From: Prevotellaceae bacterium
GTDB taxonomy: Bacteria > Bacteroidota > Bacteroidia > Bacteroidales > UBA932
Direction of reading: 5' to 3'
Length of the DNA: 43,522 nt
Assembly (NCBI GenBank): GCA_031290835.1
Contig: JAISLN010000203.1
Coordinates: forward strand, 1 to 43,522
Shown here one piece after another: positions 8,831 through 16,279 of the stretch (the stretch's first letter is position 1; every line of letters starts with the position of its first letter). The notes under the pieces were generated by a model. That model was not told where the DNA came from. It did no database searches and saw nothing but the letters and a program-made list of their open reading frames with translations. The position numbers were made by a program, and so were the translations under genes.

Positions 8831-11800
8831 TTAGAATTTGGTTATTTTTCCGGTTTTGCCGTTGGCTTTTACGATGTAGGTACCGGCGGGCAAGGCCGAA
8901 ATATTTACCACTGCCTGACTACCTGCCGCGCTAACGCTATAAATGCCCATGAGCGAACCGCTCACGCTGTAGATTTCTACTTTGCCGCTGCCGGACAGGT
9001 TTTCGATGATCAGCAGGCCGTTTGCAACGGGATTCGGGTAGATGCGCAGCGCGGATGCGTCCAGCGAGCTTACGGCAGTTACCTCCTCTTCCCATTTGGC
9101 GTAGAACGCTTTGTTGCCGGTGCTGCCTTGCGGTATTTCGGTAATAGCGTTGCCCGTGCGCTGGGCGTTGTCGTACCAGCCGGCAAAGGTGTAGCCTGCT
9201 CTCGTTGTGGCGGGCAATACCAGCGCTGGGCTTTCGATGGTGTATGAGGTGTCGGGGATAGCGACGCCGCTGAGCTCGTTGTAGGTAACGGTGTAGCGTA
9301 TGGCCTCCGATTTTGCCCATAGCTCCTTATCGCCGGAGCTTCCTGCCGGAAGTGCAGCAAGGCTTTCGCCCGTGAGCTCGGCGTTGGCGTACCATTCAAC
9401 GCTGTAGCCTATTGCCTGCGATGCGGGCAGCGCTACCGTATCTTCGATGGTGTAGGTGATGGTGGTGTCGGCAAGGCCTGCAACGCCGGCGGCATGGTAG
9501 GTAATGGCGTACTGCACGGCAGCCCATTTTGCCCAAAACGCCTTATGGCCTATGCTTCCCGTCGGAATTTCGGTAACGGCTTCGCCCGTGAGCTCGGCGT
9601 TGTCGTACCAGCCGGCAAAGGTGTAGCCGGTTCTTGTCGCAGTAGCCGGCAATACCACTGCTTCGCTTTCGAAGGTGTATGAGCTGTCGGGGATAGAGTC
9701 GCCTCCGTTTTCGTTGTAGGTAATGGTAAACTCTAAGGATGAGAGCTGCCATTTGCCCCAGTACTCCTTAGCCCCCGTAGTGCCCTGCTGAATTATAGCG
9801 TCGGCGTCGCCCGTAAAGTCGGCGCTGCTGTACCATCCTACAAAGGAGTAGAACTCCCTTTCGGGAATGGGCTGCTTGAAGTCTGCATTGGTAACATCGT
9901 ATTCGGCGTATATGGTGGTGTCCGTCTCCTCGGTCAGCGCGTAGTGGTAGGTAACGGCAACAACCTTTTCTTCGCCGGGTGCGTGGGCGCCTCCGGTGAG
10001 AATTTTTACGTACTCAACCTCCACATCGGTGCTCGCCGTGTTTTGCGATTTGCCGAAGAAGAGGTAGGAATCTTCGCTCTCGTAGGGAACGTAGGTATCT
10101 TCCTCGTACAAAAAGAGGTCGTCCAGGTAGAAGTTGCACCAGCCGCTCCATTCGGTAAACATCCTCAGGGTATGGTTGGCTGCGGTGGTGCTAAAGGTAA
10201 TGGACTTCCTTGTCCAGCTGACGTACTTGGTGGAAATCTCCTCCTTCCAGAGCGGGAGGTCGCCGTTGGACACGTTCAGCATGCCCCTGTCGGGGTAGCC
10301 GGCTCCCTTTAGCCAGAACACAAAGGTGTAGGTTTTGTTTGCCTCCAGCTCTTTCTCAAAGTTGATGTTTACGCGGTAGGCTTTCGGCAGCGTGGTTTCC
10401 GGTACCTCGCTGGCAATTCCCTCGAACTCGCGCGCAGGGCCTCTTTCGTTGAGGTAGGATACGCGCAGCGCCTTGCTGCCGCTGTGCGCCCACTGTATGC
10501 CGGTATCTTCGGCTCCTTCGGCATTTTTCTTTCTGTCCTGCAGGCGTACGTAGGATTTCCACACCTCGCTCCACGCCACAGGGTAGTTGTCATTTTGGTT
10601 TTCGCTGCCGGACGCCAGCGCCCACACGTAGGGGTTCCCCTCGTTATCTATCGTATCGTTTTCAAAGTCGCCGTTGGCAATTAGGTTGGTTTTGCCTGCT
10701 ATTTGGGGGTCCACTGCGCCGGTTACTTCGTACAGCACGAGGTCGTCTAAGTAAATGTTAAACCAGCTACCGTATCCTTCGGTGTAGAGGTGCAGAATAG
10801 TATCGCTTTCTGTCGCGGTGAAAAACAGGTCGGCGTTAGCCCAGACGTTGTTGTTATTTGCCAGCCTATGTCCCCAGATAACAGAGTCGGCGCCCGACCC
10901 GCTTAGCTTCACCTTCAGCCACCCAAGGTCCGGCCATTTCGGGCTGCGATGCCAGAAGTTGAAGCGGTAGGTCTTGCCGGGCTCCAGCTTCTTTGTGAAG
11001 TCCATTTTGCCGCCGCCGTTGCCCAAGGAGGAAAACCGCAGCGAAGCGGCGCCGCTGTGCGCCCACCACAGGCTGTCGCGCTTGTCATTCACTGAGCCCG
11101 TTTGGTCGTCCCATTTGTCGTGCTTTTGAATACGAACTTCTCCGTTCCAGAGGTCATTACGGCCTGTCGGTGTGTTCTGCGTGATTTGGGTTTCATCGCT
11201 TATTGTCCACTGGTAATAGGTACCGTCGTTGTTTACGGTATCGTTTTCAAAGCTACCGTTTTCAATCAGGTTTACGTAGCCTTCGTGGAAGACCGGCTCG
11301 ATAATGCCGTTCGGAATGGAGCTGTTGACGCCAAAGCTGTGGCGCTCGCGCAAAATGATGTTGTCGAACGGGGTGCTGATGTCTTTTTTGCCATCACGAG
11401 TCCAAGACGGGAACTCAAAGCGAACGGATTGCCTGACAGTAGGAGTGTCCGGCGTGGTAAAGTTGTGGTTGTGCGCCATCCACTGAACGTCATTTGCGCC
11501 TCCAAACGTGATGTTATCATTACGGTCGTCCTTCTCAGTAAGTGTTCCCAGCTGATCGTTGTAGAAAACGCCCAAATCGCGCCACGCCCACGGCTCCGGC
11601 GCTGCGCGGCGGCGGGTAATGGAAATTTCGTAGTCTGTGTTGGGCTTAACGGGAAACGGGCGGGTGCGAAACGCTTCACGCTCGCCAAAAGGCTTGGTGT
11701 GGTCCGTTACTTTTCCGTCGCTGCTCGCCTCCAGCGCGTAGCTGCCGGCGTAAACCTTGCTCGAATCGTCTATCCGCCGCAGGGTGCCGTTGCTCAGGAA

Positions 11801-12400
11801 GTCCGGAAATTCTTCGTCCTCAAATCCTCCGTTTTCTACAATGTTGTCGAACTTGAAGGTGGAGAGGGCAAACGAGCCGATTTTTTCGCCGTCGCGGTAC
11901 ACGTCCACGCTGCCCGAGGGCTTTACCGCGAGGCGGTAAACGTGAAATTCGTTGTCGCCTGTCAGCCCGCTTGCAATGGTTTGCGTAGCTTTCAGCGGGT
12001 CGCTCTGGTTGGTCAGGAAGGTGTCGGCAATGGTTACGCGGAAGCCTTTTCCGCTGTTGTCGTAGCCCTGGATGTTGAACGAGCCTTTTTTGGCCACCTT
12101 CAGCTTGGCCTTCAGGTCAATGGTGTAGCCCCTGTTGAGGTCTAAGCCCGGGTTTAGCTTGTACCAGCCCAGCTGCGAGTAGAGGGTGTCGCTGTTCACG
12201 GAGGTGAGCTTCAGCACGCCTCCTGTCGTATCCAGCGCTACCGGCGCGGCAATGGGGTTCACGGAGCTATCGAGCCTCCACTCGCTCCAGCCCTGCGTGG
12301 TTGGCAGCGTGCCGCCTGTGTAAAGGGCCAGCGGCTGTGCCCATGCCGCTACGCCTGTGCAAAGGGTGGCGGCAAACAAAATGGTTTTTGTCTTTTTCAT
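8831..12400 (-). CDS. Large multi-modular secreted/surface protein: N-terminal concanavalin-like region, repeated CBM-like (CBM4/9-type) modules, four InlB B-type (Listeria-Bacteroides) repeats, T9SS sorting domain
   Basis: 1189 aa; signal peptide; duplicated NLIENGSFENDT.../NLIANGDFENDT... modules; repeats of ITYN..GG..IPDSSYT..S.AVVLPATATRTGYTFAGWYDNAELTGEAVTEIPTGSIGHKAFWAKW; C-term IYPNPVANGLLIIENLSGSGKVEIYSVSG..LPAGTYIVKANGKTGKITKF. Confidence 0.88.
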   Translation of the reverse strand: MKKTKTILFAATLCTGVAAWAQPLALYTGGTLPTTQGWSEWRLDSSVNPIAAPVALDTTGGVLKLTSVNSDTLYSQLGWYKLNPGLDLNRGYTIDLKAKLKVAKKGSFNIQGYDNSGKGFRVTIADTFLTNQSDPLKATQTIASGLTGDNEFHVYRLAVKPSGSVDVYRDGEKIGSFALSTFKFDNIVENGGFEDEEFPDFLSNGTLRRIDDSSKVYAGSYALEASSDGKVTDHTKPFGEREAFRTRPFPVKPNTDYEISITRRRAAPEPWAWRDLGVFYNDQLGTLTEKDDRNDNITFGGANDVQWMAHNHNFTTPDTPTVRQSVRFEFPSWTRDGKKDISTPFDNIILRERHSFGVNSSIPNGIIEPVFHEGYVNLIENGSFENDTVNNDGTYYQWTISDETQITQNTPTGRNDLWNGEVRIQKHDKWDDQTGSVNDKRDSLWWAHSGAASLRFSSLGNGGGKMDFTKKLEPGKTYRFNFWHRSPKWPDLGWLKVKLSGSGADSVIWGHRLANNNNVWANADLFFTATESDTILHLYTEGYGSWFNIYLDDLVLYEVTGAVDPQIAGKTNLIANGDFENDTIDNEGNPYVWALASGSENQNDNYPVAWSEVWKSYVRLQDRKKNAEGAEDTGIQWAHSGSKALRVSYLNERGPAREFEGIASEVPETTLPKAYRVNINFEKELEANKTYTFVFWLKGAGYPDRGMLNVSNGDLPLWKEEISTKYVSWTRKSITFSTTAANHTLRMFTEWSGWCNFYLDDLFLYEEDTYVPYESEDSYLFFGKSQNTASTDVEVEYVKILTGGAHAPGEEKVVAVTYHYALTEETDTTIYAEYDVTNADFKQPIPEREFYSFVGWYSSADFTGDADAIIQQGTTGAKEYWGKWQLSSLEFTITYNENGGDSIPDSSYTFESEAVVLPATATRTGYTFAGWYDNAELTGEAVTEIPTGSIGHKAFWAKWAAVQYAITYHAAGVAGLADTTITYTIEDTVALPASQAIGYSVEWYANAELTGESLAALPAGSSGDKELWAKSEAIRYTVTYNELSGVAIPDTSYTIESPALVLPATTRAGYTFAGWYDNAQRTGNAITEIPQGSTGNKAFYAKWEEEVTAVSSLDASALRIYPNPVANGLLIIENLSGSGKVEIYSVSGSLMGIYSVSAAGSQAVVNISALPAGTYIVKANGKTGKITKF
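9080..9990 (-). repeat. In-gene repeats encoding InlB B-type modules
   Basis: Repeated coding of TFAGWYDNA.L/RTG.A.TEIP.GS.G.KAF.AKW within the 8831-12400 CDS. Confidence 0.85.
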
Positions 12401-12554
12401 AATCTGTAAAAATTAGAACGTTAAAAAAAAATAAATAAAGAATGGAGCTTGAGAGATGTAATCGGAGATTTACATCGTGCTGCACGTTGCAGCATTTTTT
12501 TTGCGCTAAGGCTATCGGGAGCCCTCGCCCTAAATGTTAGCATTGCGTTTTTCA

Positions 12555-12700
12555 TAGCGGTTTTTTTTTTGATGCTTGCGTGATTTTTTTTTTTGATACC
12601 TGTGTGATTTTTTTTGATGTTTGCGTGATGTTTTTTTGATGCCTGCGTGATGTTTTTTTGATGTTTGCGTGATGTTTTTTTGATGCTTGTTTGAGCTGTG
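12555..12700. repeat. Short tandem repeat, ~22-bp unit GATGYYTGCGTGATGTTTTTTT, about six degenerate copies
   Basis: gatgcttgcgtga / gatacctgtgtga / gatgtttgcgtga / gatgcctgcgtga / gatgtttgcgtga / gatgcttgtttga, each followed by a T-tract. Confidence 0.9.
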
Positions 12701-12706
12701 ATTTGC

Positions 12707-12741
12707 GGGAAACCGGAGCGAAGCGGAGTTCGGCGAAGCCA
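12707..12741 (+). repeat. Dispersed 35-bp element copy 2
   Basis: GGGAAACCGGAGCGAAGCGGAGTTCGGCGAAGCCA; 34/35 with 5721-5755. Confidence 0.9.
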
Positions 12742-12892
12742 GCCGGACAAATTCGCTACGATTGCCCGTAGGGTGGCGGACACAGTAAATCGCGTAACAG
12801 CGTTTTGTCGAAAACGGAAGCATTGATAATTTGTATTAAGTGCTATGCAGCACTTAATTTTTACTATCATTACTGCCCAATAGAATCGGTCA

Positions 12893-13068
12893 AGTCCCGC
12901 AGGGACGGCACTTTATTAACCGTAGGCTTTAGCCTACGGATTTTAGCCTGCGGCTTTAGCCTACGGCTTTAGCCTGCGGACACGCTATGCTCTCGTGCTG
13001 TAGCCATTACCCTCTCTCCATCCGTAGGCTAACGCCTACGGTTAATAAAGTGCCGTCCCTGCGGGACT
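12893..13068. repeat. MITE-like element: 48-bp near-perfect inverted arms around an ~80-bp core with further AGCCTRCGG palindromes
   Basis: Left arm 12893-12940 agtcccgcagggacggcactttattaaccgtaggctttagcctacgga; right arm 13021-13068 is its reverse complement with one mismatch. Confidence 0.92.
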
Positions 13069-13136
13069 GTCCGTGTGGAGAGGGGATTTTGAATTAGGCT
13101 AACGCGCTACAATCCGTGCTTTGCGCAATTCAAAAT

Positions 13137-15566
13137 TTAGAATTTAGAATTCAAAATTTCCCCGTTTTCTAGCATTTTTATAAAAAAACCGCCCACAACC
13201 GATCGCGCCTGAAATCCCCGCTGGTGCGGTCGGTCGGTAAAATACCAGTCGGAGAGCGGCACGCGGTCGGGCGTTGTGTTGGCAAAGTTGTGGAGGGGGC
13301 GGATAAATTGCTCAAAGGTTGCCTTGTTGTCGGCCAGCGTGGCCGTCCAGACAATCCAGTCGGCCTTTGTGTAGGTTGCCCGGTTGTCCAATGGCAGCCC
13401 GTAGGCGTTTTGGCGGGTCAGGTAGTAGGCCACCTCCGTTTGCGCCACGCTGCTGGGGAATATATTCAGGTTCAGGAGTTTGTCCCAAACCAGATTGTAC
13501 TTTTGGCTCCATGTTCCCGGCTTGTCAAAGGTGAGGCGGTAGTGGTCGCCGTCGTTGGCCATTTTGACCCACTCCTGCGCCATGTTTTTTGCCTTTTGCG
13601 TGTATTCGTCGGCCACCTCCTGCTTGCCGAGCATGGCGGCTAAGCGTCCGTAGGAGGCAATGCCGAGAATGGCTTTTACCGACAGGTTGGTGTTGTGCGC
13701 AAAGTGTCCTGCAAAATCGTCGGTGCAGAGCTGGTTTTCGGGGTCAAGGCCTTTTTCCACCAAGTAGTTAGTCCACGTGGTGAGCACGTCCCAGTGTTTT
13801 TCCGCATAGCGCGCGTTTCCCTCGCGGTCGGCAATGGCGGCCGTGATGATGAGCATGTTTCCGCTTTCCTCCACGGGCATGTCGCCGCCGTAGGTTTGTC
13901 CGTTGGCTATGGGGTAGGTGCCTACGTCGTGCGCGGCAAATGGTTTTGGCCATTTTCCGCTTTCGCTGTAGTAAAAGATGTGATTGAGCAATCCCTTGCA
14001 CAGCTCCGGGTTGTAGAGCAGGAAGAGGGGTGCTGACGGGAAGGTTATGTCCACCGTGCCGATAGAACCGTTGCTGAAGTTTTCTTTTGAGAGGAAAAGG
14101 AGGTCTCCGTTGGGGGCTTCCACGAGCTTATGCGCTGCAATCGCCTGCCGGTAGGCCAGCGCGCAGAGTTCGGCGTACTCCTTTCCGCCCGCTTCGGCGG
14201 CTTTTTGCATCAGCTCGGCGTCGAAGCGGCTGCACGCGGCTACGACCTTGTCGTACTCCCGGTTCGCCTTGCCGAATTGTGAAACGATGTTTTCCTTTCC
14301 CGAGCGGTTCCAGTAGGGGCGCAGGTTTTCGCCAAAGTACCGGATGGAGTAGAGGTCGTCGTAGCCTACCATGATTTTGTCGGCAGCTTTTGTTGCCACC
14401 CGGAATTGCTTTTCCAGCTTCAGCAACGAGCGAGGGCTGTCGCTTGTCAGCGTGGATATCCATCCTTTTTCGGCCGCCATGTAGAAGTATCCCCAGTCGA
14501 TGCGCAGGTCGTCGCCTTTTTTGGCGAGTACAGCCTGCTCTTTGGTTCCTGTTTTCACAAACACCAAGTTTTCCTGCTCAAATCCGTCGCAAACGGTTTG
14601 CTGGTAGGGCGTATTGGTAGCCCACTGCGAGGAGGCTTCAAACGATAGGGCTACGTCGTGAGGCTGCCCGTCGGCGGAGGTCAGCTCGCAGGCGATGTAG
14701 CTCACCGGCCGCGCCAGCAGCTCTAGGTTATCCATCAGCAAGGGCGAAGCGAACGTCAGCTTCAGGTTGACCTTTCCGCAGGCAAACGTATAGTGCGTTT
14801 GCGTGGCCTGCACATCTACCGATTGCTGCACGGCGGCTTGGGCGTATCGGACGCTGTTTTCCTTTTCCGCATAGAGCCCAAAGTCAATCAGCCCGTTGGC
14901 TACGGGGTTGCTGCAATGGGCTGCAATAAGGTTTTGCCCCTCCTGCAGCAGCTTTGCCGCCTCCTTGGGGAGCTTAAAGAGCTTGTTTTTGTTGCAGCAT
15001 CCCACCTCCAGCACTTTTTGGCCGTTGATGTAAAACACGGCGTCGTCGTCGTTGGAGTACTCCAGATATACGTCTCTCCCTACGTAGCTTGGCGGCACGT
15101 TGACCAAGCGCCGCACCCATATTTTTTGCTCCATCCAGTCGGTTTTTGCCACCGGCTCCTTGTGCCGGGAGATGGTGCCAAAGGCGCCGTTTCCGTTTTT
15201 CCACTTGGCGTCGTCAAAGTCGGCGGTTATCCAGCCGGCGGCGGGCTCGGTGGTGGTATATTTTCCCGGCCATGGTTGCTGCTCCGAGTTGGGTGCAATG
15301 GGCTCCAGCGCCGGCTTTTCCTTGCCCAGGAAGCGAAACGTTTTGCCGTCCACCACCGCTACGCCGATGAGCGGGAAGTCTTTGCCCGTCCAGTGCTTTA
15401 CCGGGCTGTCGTACAGCTTGTCGGAAAACGACCACGCGGAGGTGTAGGGGTCAATGGTAATCAGGGGAACGGCTGGCGCTCGCAGGGTGCTTGCGGTGTG
15501 CTCCGCTCCGGTGGATTGGCAGGCGACAAAAAGCGCCATAACAGGTAGTAGGGTAATTTTTTTCAC
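13137..15566 (-). CDS. DUF4965/DUF5127 (glutaminase A-like) lipoprotein with inserted galactose-binding-like module
   Basis: 809 aa; lipoprotein-like signal (MALFVACQS); RAPAVPLITIDPYTSAWSFSDKLYD, GNMLIITAAIADREGNARYAEKHWDVLTTWTNYLVEKGLDPENQLCTDDFAGHFAHNTNLSVKAILGIASYG, YNLVWDKLLNLNIFP. Confidence 0.88.
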   Translation of the reverse strand: MKKITLLPVMALFVACQSTGAEHTASTLRAPAVPLITIDPYTSAWSFSDKLYDSPVKHWTGKDFPLIGVAVVDGKTFRFLGKEKPALEPIAPNSEQQPWPGKYTTTEPAAGWITADFDDAKWKNGNGAFGTISRHKEPVAKTDWMEQKIWVRRLVNVPPSYVGRDVYLEYSNDDDAVFYINGQKVLEVGCCNKNKLFKLPKEAAKLLQEGQNLIAAHCSNPVANGLIDFGLYAEKENSVRYAQAAVQQSVDVQATQTHYTFACGKVNLKLTFASPLLMDNLELLARPVSYIACELTSADGQPHDVALSFEASSQWATNTPYQQTVCDGFEQENLVFVKTGTKEQAVLAKKGDDLRIDWGYFYMAAEKGWISTLTSDSPRSLLKLEKQFRVATKAADKIMVGYDDLYSIRYFGENLRPYWNRSGKENIVSQFGKANREYDKVVAACSRFDAELMQKAAEAGGKEYAELCALAYRQAIAAHKLVEAPNGDLLFLSKENFSNGSIGTVDITFPSAPLFLLYNPELCKGLLNHIFYYSESGKWPKPFAAHDVGTYPIANGQTYGGDMPVEESGNMLIITAAIADREGNARYAEKHWDVLTTWTNYLVEKGLDPENQLCTDDFAGHFAHNTNLSVKAILGIASYGRLAAMLGKQEVADEYTQKAKNMAQEWVKMANDGDHYRLTFDKPGTWSQKYNLVWDKLLNLNIFPSSVAQTEVAYYLTRQNAYGLPLDNRATYTKADWIVWTATLADNKATFEQFIRPLHNFANTTPDRVPLSDWYFTDRPHQRGFQARSVVGGFFIKMLENGEILNSKF

Positions 15567-15701
15567 GTTAATTTTTTTTTAGCTGGTTTTGGGAATTTGG
15601 TTGATTGTTATTAATTAATTAAATTTATTATTTATTTATTGTTAACTAAATGTCTGTTGCTCATATTCCGGATTGCTGCGCTTCGCTACCAATTGTTCCG
15701 T

Positions 15702-15960
15702 CGCATCTTCCGCATCCCGTAGGGATGCGTCTCTCGGTAGAAACGTCGCTCCGTCGTCGCATCTTCCGCATCCCGTAGGGATGCGTCTCTCGGTAGAAAC
15801 GTCGCTCCGCCGCATCTTCCGCATCCCGTAGGGATGCGTCTCTCGGTAGAAAGGTCGCTCCATCGTCGTATCTTCCGCATCCCGTAGGGATGCGTCTCTC
15901 GGTAGAAACGTCGCTCCGTCGTCGTATCTTCCGCATCCCGTAGGGTAGGGTGTGCAAACC
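15702..15960. repeat. Tandem palindromic array, unit ~53-56 bp: CGCATCTTCC-GCATCCCGTAGGGATGC-GTCTCTCGGTAGAAACGTCGCTCCGTCGT
   Basis: Unit starts at 15702, 15758, 15811, 15867, 15923. Confidence 0.95.
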
Positions 15961-16100
15961 TGCGTAATTTTTCCGCTGATTTTTGCCAAAATAATTGCAT
16001 CAATAATCTCATCTTCAAATTTCTACGAAATGATTTTCGGAAAAAAAATTTCGTACCTTCTGAACACCCTAACCGTAGGGCTTTAATTTCAGCGCTTTTT

Positions 16101-16232
16101 ATTAATCCCCTACGGGGAAGCGGGAGCAAGAAGAACGTCGGGTTCTATTGATATTATTGTCCTACGGACAATACCCCCAGCTCTTCAAGCCAGCGCGTGG
16201 TGGCTGCATTGTTCTATTGGTATTATTGCCCT
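16101..16232. repeat. Cluster of diverged CCCTACGGG-family palindromes (TCCCC-TAC-GGGGA; ATTGTCC-TAC-GGACAAT; degenerate ATTGCCCTACGAAACAAT)
   Basis: The latter two are preceded by TTCTATTGATATT / TTCTATTGGTATT, matching the 5541-5830 array flank. Confidence 0.85.
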
Positions 16233-16279
16233 ACGAAACAATCGCCGCAAATCCGCTTCGTGATTTTCTTAACTTTTAG

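Noticed and set aside
12421-12870. ORFs 12421-12870 and 12530-12823 minus (KKHHANIKK repeats)
   Set aside because: Translation of the 22-bp tandem repeat and T-tracts; low complexity and in the leader of a clear CDS.
15642-16129. ORFs 15642-15989, 15661-15957, 15686-16129 (RETHPYGMRK.../STERRIPTGCG...) as proteins
   Set aside because: They are translations of the palindromic tandem array in three frames; repeated peptides follow from the DNA repeat.
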